DNA of 64,000 nucleotides from NCBI GenBank assembly GCA_028023455.1, contig JAQFVV010012396.1, positions 3,292,156 through 3,356,155 of the forward strand, written 5' to 3'. The translations under genes and the position numbers were made by a program. Shown here piece by piece: positions 47,695 through 58,730 of this stretch. This DNA comes from Epiperipatus broadwayi (Eukaryota; Onychophora; Udeonychophora; Euonychophora; Peripatidae). Under the pieces are notes generated by a model, which did no database searches, was not told the origin of the DNA, and saw only the letters and a program-made list of their open reading frames with translations. Every line of letters begins with the position of its first letter. Positions within the stretch are counted from its first letter, which is position 1.

Positions 47695-48165
47695 AATTCG
47701 AACTCAAACTTTCACACAACCCTCAACTTTCCATGTCATCTCATATTGCTGACCCATGTGATTACACTCATGTTGAAAAAATAAATAATCACCAATATAT
47801 GTATTTTGTGTGAAACCAGCACTCATCAGTTGGTCCAGATTACGATCTTCACACATATACACAATCAGTGCTCAGCTTTATATTAAGATAGCCAATCTTC
47901 ATGCTTTAATGGACAGGCTTCAAACTACTCCAACCCACAACTCTTCAGCCTTTTATTTTGTTGAAAATCTGAGGATGGAACATTCAAAGCCCATGTTAGT
48001 ATCAAGGTTGTCATCCTACCAATGTTGACATTTTAGTCATTTTAACCCCTCATGTACAGGAGAATAATCCAGTTTTACATACATATGCAAGGGATGGGCA
48101 AACCTTTGATGCAATATGTTTCAGTATGTAAATTAATATACTACACAGGCTTAAACCTGCATATA
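47695..48165 (+). repeat. Repeat family X, copy 1
   Basis: A ~470-bp G+C-richer repeat: TCTCATATTGCTGACCCATG, ACTCATCAGTTGGTCCAGAT, CAATCAGTGCTCAGCTTT, GGCTTCAAACTACTCCAACC, then CAGGCTTAAACCTGCATATA. Inverted copy at 48425-48890. No coding frame is conserved between copies. Confidence 0.8.
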
Positions 48166-48180
48166 TATATATATATATAT

Positions 48181-48242
48181 AGTTTGAATCCCCCATACAT
48201 TATATATATATATATATATATATAATGTATGGGGGATTCAAA
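48181..48242. repeat. Perfect palindrome with (TA)n core
   Basis: AGTTTGAATCCCCCATACAT on the left, its exact reverse complement on the right, TA run between. On the minus strand GAGTTTGAATCCCCC looks like a tRNA T-arm/box B. Confidence 0.9.
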
Positions 48243-48424
48243 CTCAGACTTTTAGATGACCATTAATTCTACATGCCATCTTATATTGTTGACCCATCTG
48301 ATCACACACATGTTGAAAACATAAATAATCACAAATATATGGATTTTGTGCCAAACCAGCACTCATCAGTTGGTCCAGATTACCATCTCCACAATATATA
48401 CAATCAGTACTCAGCTTTCTATAT
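48243..48424 (+). repeat. Repeat family X, partial copy 2
   Basis: Direct order with copy 1 (TTGTTGACCCATCTGATCAC, ACTCATCAGTTGGTCCAGAT, CAATCAGTACTCAGCTTT), lacking the distal half. Confidence 0.75.
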
Positions 48425-48890
48425 ATTCAGGTTTAAGCCTGTATAGTGTATTAATTTACATATTGAAACATAGTGCGTCAAAGGACTGCCCATCCCTCAC
48501 ATATGTATGTAAAAATGGATTATTCTCCTGTACATGGGTAGGATAACAATCTTGGCACTAACGTGGGCTTTGATTGTTCCATCATCCAGATTTTCAACGA
48601 AATGGAAGGCTGAAGAGTTGTGGGTTGGAGTAGTTTGAAGACTATCCATTAAAGTATGAAGATTGGCTATCTTAATATAAAGCTGAGCACTGATTTTATA
48701 TATGTTTGAATATGGTAATCTGGACCAACTGATGAGTGCTGGTTTATCATGAAATAGATATATTGGAGATTATTTCTCTTTTCAACATGTGTGTGATCAA
48801 GTGGGTCAGCAATATGAGATGGCATGGAAAGTTGAGGCTCGTGTGAAGTCTGAGTTTGAATCCTGCATATATATATATGCAGGTTTAAGC
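48425..48890 (-). repeat. Repeat family X, inverted copy 3
   Basis: Full-length reverse complement of copy 1: TTGTGGGTTGGAGTAG, ATCTGGACCAACTGATGAGT (split by differences), GGGTCAGCAATATGAGATGG. It ends in TGAGTTTGAATCC next to (TA)n and GCAGGTTTAAGCCTG. A weak tRNA-like layout can be drawn on this strand (GTCAGCAATATGAG as D-arm, GAGTTTGAATCC as T-arm), so the family may be an old tRNA-derived SINE. Confidence 0.75.
48729..48754 (+). ncRNA. Hammerhead-like core in repeat family X
   Basis: CTGATGA, GTG - CTGGTTTAT - CAT, GAAA. Both conserved halves are intact around a three-pair stem with one G-U. The other two copies keep CTGATGAGTGCTGGTTT but have CAAAA or GGCAC sequence where GAAA should be. 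Confidence 0.3.
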
Positions 48891-48899
48891 CTGTATATT

Positions 48900-49580
48900 G
48901 CATTAATTTAAATAAAACAAAATAAAAAAATTAGCAGTAAAAAAAAATAAGCGAAAAAATAAATTGGGGAGAGAAAAATGGAATTAGAATAATAATAATG
49001 AAAAAAGAAAAAAAATCACAGAGTGGAAAGAAAATAAAAGTTAAATAATAATAGTTGAAAAATTTAAAAGAGGAGAGAATAAAAACAATGAACATAAAAA
49101 ATATAGGAATTAATTATATAAATTATATAGACAATTGTTCACGGGTCATGAGATGTGCTAATGTCAAAGTGATGTCTGAGTAGGACAATTTCATTCAGTT
49201 GACTAGATTTTTAATTTTTTTTTCAGTTGTGATTAATCCAAAAAATCTTTTATTCTTGAGTCTATTGCTTTCGCTATTCAATTAAATTTTTCAGATGTTG
49301 TTGAAATTATAAACAGTAAAATCAATTTATCTTTTTAATATTGAAAGCAAAAATATCATGACTGATAATATTTAATTTTCTGACTACGTAATAATAGTTA
49401 TCATACATACTATCATGCATTTTTGAATGTTATTTTATAACTATTATTATTACTAGAAATATAGTAAAACCATGGGTTGATATGTATACTCCTCTTTCAC
49501 GAATAATAAAGACTGCATATTATTATAATTCCATTTTTGTTCTATGATCAATGCATAAACCCTCATTTGGTTAATTTAGA
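48900..49580. other. A+T-rich stretch
   Basis: Purine-rich at 48900-49100. No gene seen. Confidence 0.5.
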
Positions 49581-49590
49581 GGATCTACAC

Positions 49591-49907
49591 CAGGCGTCCC
49601 CAACTCTATGCCCGCGAGCACCATGGTGCCCGTGGACCATTTTATGTGTGCCCACCGCTATCCGAACACGATAAAAAATTATTTATCTGATACAAATAAA
49701 TTTAATTTTTAAAATTTCTTATAAATTATTGTATTATATTGTAATCAAATGTTAAAAATTTATTTTTGAAATAAATATTTTTTTGTACATTATGTGTATT
49801 ATTAACAATATCCAACTATAAATTTACATTGAAAAAATAAATGGTGCTCACCACCTGGCCAGTATTATAGAATGTGCTCTTAAGTGCAAAAAAGTTGGGG
49901 ACCGCTG
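49591..49907. mobile_element. Second non-autonomous hAT element
   Basis: 317 bp, ends CAGGCGTCCCCAACT and AGTTGGGGACCGCTG, exact 8-bp duplication ATCTACAC at 49583-49590 and 49908-49915. Same family as the copy at 21644-21991 but in the opposite orientation: shared internal blocks include ACCATGGTGCC, CATTTTATGTGTGCCC and ATAAAAAATTATTTATCTGA. Confidence 0.92.
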
Positions 49908-49919
49908 ATCTACACTATT

Positions 49920-51300
49920 TAAATTCAGAAAAATCTTTATCACATATATAATGTAAAATAATATATTGTTCTTATTCTAATTTGTTTGTCTTTTTCTAAA
50001 CACTTGCCAACAATAGATTTTATAAAACAAAAAACAAAGAACCCTTTTCTTTTTGCTCTGGCATTCTTATTTAAGAATAATCTATTAATTTCAATGACAG
50101 AAGCAATATTTGTTTTGTCCCTTGGCGTTAAAAATTAGCATAACTATCCAAAGAATAGCTTTGAATGAGTGATTTGATAAATGACTGCTTTTGTTTTGAA
50201 AAAGATTGCTAAATACTTAGGGACCTTAAATATCAGATGTGATTTATCACTTATATTAACAAACAAACAATACTTTAGTAGACATTCACTTTTTTTTCTA
50301 TGAATATAGTTCTTTATATATATAATGATTAAAGACTTCAATGGTTATCAAATGAATATTTTTATATATGACTTTTTCTTCATATATATAGCTATGTCTA
50401 TTCTACTATATATGTATTAGACATTAAAACACCTTAATTAATGTTAATTAATTATAGAAAATATAATATTTATAGCAATTTTGTCATTATTTTTAATTAT
50501 ATTGTCTATCTATTTAAATTGTAAATCTGTTTACAAATAATGTTTTCTAAATAACACCCTGTAAAGAATTTGATCCAGATAGCAAGCTATCATGCTCAGG
50601 AGATGAATCACGAAAAATTAATGAAAACCAGCATATGAATGATTATAAAATTTGAAGGTATTAACTAGTGGGTCTAATTTTTATTCAATAAAAGGGCTTG
50701 TGTTTAAAAGTACAAAAAGTTCAAAAAGGCCAATTAAAGAAGGAAGGAGCCAGGAAAGAAAACATATGATTACATTGCTGAATAAACTCTTCTGAATAAA
50801 TAATAAAACATTCATAGACATACAAAAGATCTCACCCAGATTTTACCAATTTTTAAACATTAGATTGAGCTGAAGGTTTGTAATGATGTTATTTTATAAG
50901 ATGTGATATGTTGGACTATTTCCATCATTTATGAGTGAATGTTGAATGTATAGAAAATTTTAAACTTTATTTAAACTTTCCAAATACAAACAACTTGTTA
51001 GTAATAACACACAAATAGACAATACAGGTTAGTAATTATACTCTATATATTTATGTCAATAATTCTCTATTAATTTTACCTTAATTTTTTCTAACTTCTC
51101 AAGTTTTTTATTCTCTCAGTACAATACAAAAAAATCCTAATTTACTAATCTATTTTCACTCACATACTACCTTAACCTTTTTAAAAATAGAAATTCACCT
51201 AATTATATCAATCTATTTTTTTAAATTCTATTTAAAATATTTTTGGATCTATGATCCAAGTTCTAACTAAATAATAAATTACAGCTGTTAAATATATAGT
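49920..51300. other. A+T-rich stretch without recognisable genes
   Basis: Only chance-length frames. No transposon ends seen. Confidence 0.5.
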
Positions 51301-51404
51301 GCTGAGAATATATATATAATTTTCTGATATGAAATATAATCAATTTGTAGGACAACTATATACTTAAATAATAAATAAATAATAAATTTATTAACATCTA
51401 ATCG

Positions 51405-51432
51405 ATTTTCATTCAAAAATAAACATTGTCAA
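51405..51432 (-). ncRNA. Hammerhead-like module, left arm
   Basis: The minus strand reads TTGACAA, T, GTTTA - TTTT - TGAAT, GAAAA. The stem has five pairs. GAAA intact. Confidence 0.35.
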
Positions 51433-51489
51433 GATATTATAACAATTAAAAAATTCACAGTGATTTACATATTATCTTAACACACCATC

Positions 51490-52163
51490 TACTGGTCAAA
51501 CTTAACTATAAAAATGTTTTTATATTTTCCAATTTTTATTTAATGACCATTTTCCTCCTAACTTTATCGATCCTTGTACTAAATTCATACATTTCTCTTT
51601 ATTTTCATGTATATACAATGTTTCATATACTTTTCTTTCTTTATAATTTTTACAATATTTGATAACTTCAATACTTTTCTCACAATTCATAATGTGTCCT
51701 GTTTTTAAAAAAATGACAAAATGTTCCTGATTTAATATCTTTCCTATTTATTGCCCTGCCATGCTCTTTACTCCTTTTTTTTTACTTTTTGCTGACTGAC
51801 CTATGTATATCATCTTGCATCTTTTACAATAATTTTATAAACTATTCCTATCTTGTCATTCATATCATTCCTTATTTTAGAATTACTTACTAGTTTTTTT
51901 TAAAGATTTACTATTTTCCCATCCAATAATTATATTACGATTTATTTTTTTCTTTTCTATCATTTAGAATTTTATATACATCCTTGGAATATGGAATAGA
52001 AATCCATTTATTTTTTCTTTCATTTTTATTGCTAACTTTTTATAACTATTTTTATTTTTTAAAATAATTCTTTCAACTATACTGTTTATATCTATATTCA
52101 ATGTATTCTTCTTGGATTTTCAATTTTTGCTCTATTGCATCATTATCATTTAATGTAAGCCTA
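51490..52163 (-). pseudogene. PLE GIY-YIG endonuclease, minus copy, broken
   Basis: Translated in pieces: CKRCKMIYIGQSAKSKKK, EHGRAINRKDIKSG, then C-terminal segments with stops and shifts. Same family as the open plus-strand copy at 52948-53292, and the conserved C-x-x-C and YIG are legible. Confidence 0.65.
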
Positions 52164-52448
52164 TCATTTTTTTTCTTTTATTCCTAATAGTATTTCCATG
52201 TTTTGACACTGAGGTTGATAAGATTTTGGATGTATCATTCCTCTAACATTTTTATTTTTCATGTAGTGCTTTATGTTAATCATTCCATTTTTATCCTTTT
52301 TTATTAATAAATTTAAATATTTTATTCCTTCTTCATTATTTTCTATAGTAAATTTAATATTAAACATATTTTTATTTAGTTCATTAAAAGCTTTCATTAT
52401 GCTTCTTCCATTTCCTATAACTAAAATATCCACATACCTAAAATACAT
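52164..52448 (-). pseudogene. PLE reverse transcriptase, YVDD to thumb
   Basis: 94 codons: YFRYVDILVIGNGRSIM (the catalytic box, with YVDD changed to YVDI), then NMFNIKFTIENNEEGIKYLN (the I-x-F-T-x-E-x-E-x-x-x-x-x-F-L-D segment), then the INIKHYMKNKNVRGMIHP segment. This order is specific to Penelope-class RTs. The second catalytic Asp is lost. The element is cut at the palindrome centre, so the upstream palm is missing. Confidence 0.75.
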
Positions 52449-52947
52449 TTAATATTAAATTTACTACAGAAAATAATGAAGAAGGAATAAAATATTTAGA
52501 TTTATTAATAAAAAAAAATGAAAATGGAATGATTAACATAAAGCACTACATAAGAAATAAAAATGTTTGTGGAATGATACATCCAAAATCTTATCAACCT
52601 TGCTGTCAAAAATGGGGGTACTAATAGGAATAAAATAAAAAAATGATAGGCTTACATTAAATGATAAAGATGCAATGGAGCAAAAATTGCAAATCCAAGA
52701 AAAATACACTGAATATGGATATAATAGTATGGTTGTAAGAAATATTTTAAAAAATAAAAATAGATATAAAAAAGCTAACAATAAAAATGAAAGAAAAAAT
52801 AAAAAATAGATTTCTATTCCATATTGCAAGGATGTATATAAAATTCTAAATGATAGAAAAGTAAAAAAAAATCATAATATAGGTATTGGATGGGAAAATA
52901 GTAAATCTTTAAAAAAACTAGTAAGTAATTCTAAAATAAGGAATGAT
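52449..52947 (+). pseudogene. PLE RT C-terminus and linker, plus copy
   Basis: Begins within LNLLQKIMKKE/FTTENNEEGIKYLDLLIK and NIKHYIRNKNVCGMIHP, then a K/N-rich linker (ERKNKK, DVYKILNDRK, GWENSKSLKKLVSNS). Several frameshifts precede the open endonuclease frame. Confidence 0.65.
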
Positions 52948-53292
52948 ATGAATGATAAGATAGGAATAGTTTATAAAATTATTTGTAAAAGATGCAAGGT
53001 GATATACATAGGTCAGTCAGTAAAAAGTAAGAAAAAAAGGGGTAAAGAGCATGACAGAGCAATAAATAGGAAAGATATTAAATCAGGACCATTTTGTCAT
53101 TTTTTAGAAATAGGACACCTTATGAATTGTGAAGAAAGTATTGAAGTTATCAAATATTGTAAAAATTATAAAGAAAGAAAAGTATATGAAACATTGTATA
53201 TACATGAAAATAAAAAGAAATGTATGAATTTAGTACAAGGATCAGTAAAGTTAGGAGGAAAATGGTCATTAAATAAAAATTGGAAAATATAA
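52948..53292 (+). CDS. PLE GIY-YIG endonuclease domain, open
   Basis: 114 codons, uninterrupted to the stop. Motifs in order: IGIVYKIICKRCKVIYIGQS (GIVY as the GIY motif, a C-x-x-C pair, then the canonical YIG), KSKKKRGKEHDRA (the conserved R and EH), HFLEIGHLMN (H...GH), then KERKVYETLYIHENKKKCMN, where the catalytic Glu of the family lies in the YETLYI segment. All landmarks of a PLE GIY-YIG domain are present, so the fold could be intact. However, it is a piece of a 5'-truncated retroelement with no RT in frame and no visible promoter. In an active element it would nick DNA to start integration. Confidence 0.8.
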   Translation: MNDKIGIVYKIICKRCKVIYIGQSVKSKKKRGKEHDRAINRKDIKSGPFCHFLEIGHLMNCEESIEVIKYCKNYKERKVYETLYIHENKKKCMNLVQGSVKLGGKWSLNKNWKI

Positions 53293-53378
53293 AAACATTT
53301 TTATAGTTAAGTTTGACCAGTAGATGGTGTGTTAAGATAATATGTAAATCACATGAATTTTTCAATTGATATAATATC

Positions 53379-53405
53379 TTGACAAGGTTCATTTTTGAAC
53401 AAAAA
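53379..53405 (+). ncRNA. Hammerhead-like module, right arm
   Basis: TTGACAA, G, GTTCA - TTTT - TGAAC, AAAAA. Perfect five-pair stem. Counterpart of 51405-51432 in the opposite arm. Confidence 0.35.
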
Positions 53406-53517
53406 TCAATTAAATATTAATAAATTTATTATTTATTTATTATTTAAGTATATAGTTGTTCTATAAATTGATTATATTACATTTCAGAGAATAATATATT
53501 AGGAAGACAACATAATG

Positions 53518-53573
53518 ATCTTATAATACTATCATATATATATATATATATATATATATGATAGTATTATAAG

Positions 53574-53607
<34 letters not shown>
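53518..53607. repeat. Palindrome with (TA)n core and second (TA)n
   Basis: ATCTTATAATACTATCATAT / ATATGATAGTATTATAAGAT around a TA run, followed by another TA run of about 30 bp. Confidence 0.9.
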
Positions 53608-53609
<2 letters not shown>

Positions 53610-53909
53610 AAGTGTATCAATAGCTCTAAAGAGCTATTATTGATGTGTGCAAGAGAAAGCATTTACCCATTCACAGGGCTTAGTAGTTCTTTGAATGGAA
53701 TATATATAAATAATATATTTTTTATCCATGCTAACCTTCACTTCAGCATATACACATATGAAATAATGAATAATATTTTTATAATGAAAAAGCATAATGT
53801 CATGGAATTGGTAATTATTATACAGCACTATATTTATTTTATATATATTATAAACTATGAAAGTTATTGTTACTGATCTATGTAGACAGTTAATCTATTA
53901 AAAAAAATT

Positions 53910-55000
53910 TCCTTTACATAATAATCCAATTGTCATCATCATTTTGTTCATCTGGAATATTACTATTATCAATAATTTTATTAAAGCTTTTTTCTTATTC
54001 TACATATTAACATATCAATTGTTTAAAGTTTATTACTCTTGTTTTTTTTCTTTTAATCTTTCTATTGCTTCTATCTATTTCTGATTCCACCATTCTAACA
54101 ATTATTATTATTATTATTTTTAACCTAAAATCTCTCAAAAATAATATTCATTTGTTAAATATGTGCTGTCAAAAGTTTTTATGAATTTTGTTACATTTTT
54201 ATCTATCATTATATCCCCCCCCCCCCTTTGTATTAAATATAATTACATTCTTATGACTACTAATATAGTTGCAAATATTTATATTAATTTTTTTTATCAT
54301 TGTTAATTTTTTCAGATAACTTCATATTAAATTAACTTCATCTTAATTTTATTCTACTTACTTATTTTTCTTAAATAAGTAACCAGTGACCTTTAATCTT
54401 CTTAATAGCCCCTTTGTATTACTAAAATATGCTTTTTTCCGGCTTCTTACATGTTGTAAAGTATTTTAGTCCATTTTTAGCTGTTAGTTCTATTTATTCT
54501 AAATAAATATTAATTGCAACCTCTTTTATCCTATCATTACAATTTTTATAAGTTTTAGATTCATCATTTTTTATAATTCTTTTCAAGATATTTCTTAACC
54601 TATTCATATGCCAAGCTCACCTATCATTTTCCTTTTATTTCCATTAATACAATTTTTTTTATCTAACCTTTCAAATATAATTACCTTTATCAAAATAAAA
54701 TTATGATCACTACTATTCATTTTTTTCTTCATCTTAATTTCTTTTTATCTATCAATAAATAATTGATGGTTGATTAAAATTTATATTTCCAATTTTTATT
54801 TCATCCAATTCACATATCTTTTATAATAATCTTTTGCCCATACTCTGCTTACTATCAATTTTATTAATACAACTATTCATCTTATTTACAATAAATATTT
54901 TACAGTTATTCAATTATATTGCTGTGAAAACATTTACCAATAGTATCATTCTATTTATTCATCTTCTTATTCATTTCTATATGCTAAATACAGCTTTACA
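53910..55000 (-). pseudogene. Decayed LINE fragment (endonuclease to RT linker)
   Basis: Minus-strand translation in changing frames gives SSDHNFILIKVIIFERLDKK (the SDH motif that ends an AP endonuclease), NGNKRKMIGELG, and further down RSRKKAYFSNTKGLLRRLK, with the Lys/Arg-rich spacing of LINE linkers. Heavily damaged. Strand is opposite to the fragment at 55190-56370. Confidence 0.35.
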
Positions 55001-55189
55001 CAGACAGTAAGTGCGAATGCTTCTCCAAAATACTGTGTAAATCAAAAATGTCATATAAAACCAAGTAATAGTAAGAAGTTCTTATGGGAAAAAATGTAAT
55101 TTGTATCCTAGAATTTAAGATATATATCACGTTAAAAACCTCAAAGAATTAATGATAAGATATAATATTATAACGTATTATGTTAGAGA

Positions 55190-56372
55190 AGAACGGTTTG
55201 GTTTTCAAAGAAAAAAAAAACAAGAAATGCTATTGGTATTGTTAGAACAATTGCAGAGAGATATATTGAAAAAGATAAAGGAATTGGTATATGTTTTGTG
55301 GATTTTAAAAAAAGGTTTTATAAATTAATCTGGAAGAAACTTATGACCATCTTAAAAAATAAAGGATTATTTTGGAGAGAAGATCAATTTAGAATATGTA
55401 TACTGGACAAAGGATAAGAATTGGATTAAGGAATAATAAGATTGATGAAGTGAATATAGAAAGAAGAGTTAGACAAAAATACATTATGTCACCTGTTCTT
55501 TTTAATATTTATTTAGAAGACATGATATATAATTATTTAGACTGTGGAAGAGTAAATGTTGGAGGTAGAATAATAAAATGTATAAGATTTGTTGATATGG
55601 CTCTTACAGCTGAGGTAGAAATGTATCTTCAAAATATGTTGAATAAATTAGAGGAAGAATGTATGAAATATGAAATGAAGATTAATGTTCAGAAGATTAA
55701 GTATTTAGAGATAGGCAAGAATGCAAAAGACTGCAAATCAAATTTCATAATTACATAGTTTAATATGTTAAGGAATTTAAGTTTTTGGATAGTTAGTCAA
55801 GTCAGGGTAAAAAAAGTAAAGATGAAGGTAAAAAAGAATAGCATTGACAAAGAAGGCATTTATTAAGACAAAAAATATTTTATGGACCTTTGAAGAGAGA
55901 ATGAAGAAAAATATTAATTAAATGTTATGAGCAAAATGTGTTATTGTATGGTTGTGAAACATGAACAATGAGTAATAAAATTAGGAACAGATTGACAGCC
56001 TTTGAGATGTGGATATGGAGAAAAATAAATTGGATGAATAAAATAACCAATGAAAAAGTTTTGAAAAGAGTAAATGAAAAAAAAAATATTGATTGAGGAA
56101 ATCAGAAAGAGAAACACAATTGCACATATATTGAGAAGAAATTACATTTTAATGAAAGATATTTTGGAGAGAATGGGGAGTGGAAATAAGAAAAAAGGGT
56201 GGAGAAGATTGGTATTGTTTGAAAATATAAGGGATGAGAAGAGTTATATGGAATTGAAGAGCTGGGCAATAAAGAGAATGAAATGGAAAAAATTAATAAA
56301 TTAATGACGTGACTATTTTCTGGAACTGACAATGGAACAGAATACTATTGATGATGACAAAAATATCAAATG
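55190..56372 (+). pseudogene. LINE reverse transcriptase and C-terminal domain, degraded
   Basis: Pieces in order: EERFGFQRKKKTRNAIGIVR, GICFVDFKKRFYKLIWKKLM (motif A with D-F-x-K-x-F), then the open part 55396-55758 with RVRQKYIMSPVLFNIYLEDM (motif B) and IIKCIRFVDMALTAEVE (the catalytic YADD changed to FVDM). Then KLEEECMKYEMKINVQKIKY follows, with the conserved G-x-K-x-N-x-x-K-T-K reduced. Then FEMWIWRKINWMNKITNEKV and, in 56074-56304, RNTIAHILRRNYILM, KKKGWRRLVLFENI and WAIKRMKWKKL. That is the usual RHILR...G+R...D-W tail of this LINE type. Active-site changes and a stop make it inactive. Different family from the LINE at 27-32 kb. Confidence 0.75.
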
Positions 56373-56374
56373 AA

Positions 56375-58730
56375 AAAAAATCTTAAAATTAAAAAAAGTG
56401 ATATTTAATAAATAAATATCTTACTAAGTATATTATGGTGCTTGTATAATAAAAAGATAGTGACATGTGTGTAAATTTACTGTAATATAAAAACATTTCA
56501 GTTGCTAAAATTTTTTTAAAACATGATAATTTATTTTTAAATTGCATGAGATTGATCTTTCGCTGAATTGTGATTTGTTAAATTAAAATGAAACATAGAA
56601 AAAATAGGTTAACATAAAGTATATCTTTAAATCTATTTTTAGTGCATTTTGTTCTGTTACCAATAATTTTTCTTTTTGGTAATTCTCGAAAAAAAAGTGT
56701 TTTTTTTCAGTGTTTTATTTTTTAAAATCAATATTCTGTCATTTTTTAGTATATAACTGCAGTTATAATTAAATAAAAATTACATCAAAATGTGTAATTT
56801 GCAGTTGTTAGCTGTAGTTTTATTGATGTATAAAAGTATTTTTGTTATTGTTATTATTAGATTTCACTTAGAATGATGCATTTTTGCTTGAGAAAATTTG
56901 AAATTTTTAGAGATATAAAAATATTAATTAAAAAATACTTGAATAAAAGTTGTTTTAGTCAAAATAGTTTAGATTTGAAATATTAGCATTTTTGCTTTAG
57001 GGAATTAGAATTTATGAAAATATTAAACAAGAATTAATGGAGTGAATATGTTTTAGCTTATATACACATTTAAAGTTTATTATTAATACATTTCATTGTT
57101 GTGTGTAATTAATGTTTTTTGAGTTATATATTGAATGAAAATTGTATTTTTTTGATTGCTTACCGTGTATGTGTCATAAATTATAGTATAGACTGTATTG
57201 CAAAAATATTGGAAGAAAATCACATAAAAATAGTAAATATGTTTCTAATTATATTAATTGCATTTTATTATTATACAAATACAGTGCAGTACCATATAAT
57301 CAAAACTATCATTTTACAATTAAACCCTGTACTTGTTGTTTTATGAATGTCATCTTTGTATTTTCTGATAGCATTAATTTTATAAAATGACTATCATTTA
57401 AAAATGGTGCATATTTAAAAGTAAATTGAAATTTGTTTAAAGATCATTATAAGAAATAGTTGATTATTCATTGCAATGGTGAATATAAATTTATGACAAT
57501 TGCTAAGACAAATCATCATTTAAATGTCCACCATATGCAGAACATAAATTATACTATTTCACAAATTCATTTCTCTTACTCAATTTTAATTTTACATGTA
57601 TTTTAACAATATTTTTTTTTAACAATCTCTTTTGAAAACCTTTGCAATTTTTTTATTATTATCATCATATCTATTTATTTGTGCTTTCACATTTATTAAA
57701 ATGTGGCACTTTTAATCTCTCAAATAAATCTCCACTATAATTGAAGTATCTAAAGTTTCTCCTATATTTTTTTAAAAATTTACTTCATTAATTTTGTATG
57801 TTAATTAATAACTTTGATCTTTATTTTAATCATTCCTTTGTTTATAAAAATTCTCAGATCTTTGCTTTAAAAGTTTTTTGTTATTCCACATTTTTCTTTA
57901 CCGTATTATTTTTTCAAAGTATAAACATTGTTCTTTTTTCCACTTTTATTGCCCATCTTACATTATTGTTTATATATATTTATCTATCCCATAATATTTC
58001 AGTTTAATGGTTAATAAAATTTAATGCAAATTAATTTACTTACTATTTTATCTCCTATTTATAAAAAATTTATACCATACTTTTTAAATAAATTTCTACT
58101 TTTAATATAAATTACCAAGAAACTTAAAAATTAGCACTATTATTGTCATACAAACATTTAAACCTTAAATTTATGCTACAGACTGTTTAAACTTACCTTA
58201 CTATTTTCACTTTTATAATAACTTCTATTGCCTATATTCATTTTAAAATTATATAAAATATCATATTTTTATTTAGTGCCTCTTTTTAAAATATCATTTC
58301 TCTCCACCATCACTACAACATTATTATTTTTGTTTTACATGTCAAACCCCAGCCTCTTGTGTATATTCTTTTATATTCTTCTATCTGTTTTTATCACTCT
58401 TGGATTCACATATCATTTAATTATCTAATACTAAATATTTTTTGTTTTAATTCCACATATCCTTTTTCTTTTATTGTTTATCTTTATTTGTCTTATAAAA
58501 CAATAGAGGTATCACTTCCAAATTCTTATTTTTCAGAATTATTTTTTGCATAATCATTATATTCATTGGGGGAAATACAAAACCTATTTGTGATTTATCA
58601 AATTAAGTTCATTACTTAAAGATGACCATAAAAAGATTTCCAATTAACAATTGGGAGATTAAGGAGATGATAATATTCAATCCAAAAAATTTTAAACTTG
58701 AATAGGTAATATTTTCTGTATTTCATATTG
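56375..58730. other. A+T-rich stretch without recognisable genes
   Basis: From about 57540 to 58560 the plus strand is strikingly T-rich, giving hydrophobic chance frames (57798-58007, 58228-58428). On the minus strand the same tract is Lys/Glu-rich but full of stops. It may be an eroded retroelement; no motif is legible. Confidence 0.45.

Larger units (their letters stand above)
51316..53500. mobile_element. Penelope-like element, inverted pair (locus 4)
   Basis: Best-preserved pair. Minus copy 51316-52448, plus copy 52449 to about 53500. The outer ends agree far out (GTATATAGTTGT, AATTGATTATATT and TTTCAGA blocks, inverted). The two copies meet with no extra bases at 52448/52449. The minus copy reaches slightly further upstream (YFRYVD) than the plus copy, which starts at the next RT segment. 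Both include the RT C-terminus, the GIY-YIG and the tail. Confidence 0.85.

Noticed and set aside
52533-52829. 98-codon minus-strand hydrophobic frame
   Set aside because: Antisense shadow of the Lys/Asn-rich PLE linker on the plus strand.
57798-58553. Hydrophobic plus-strand frames that look like membrane proteins
   Set aside because: Arise from a T-rich strand; no conserved motif, short and overlapping.
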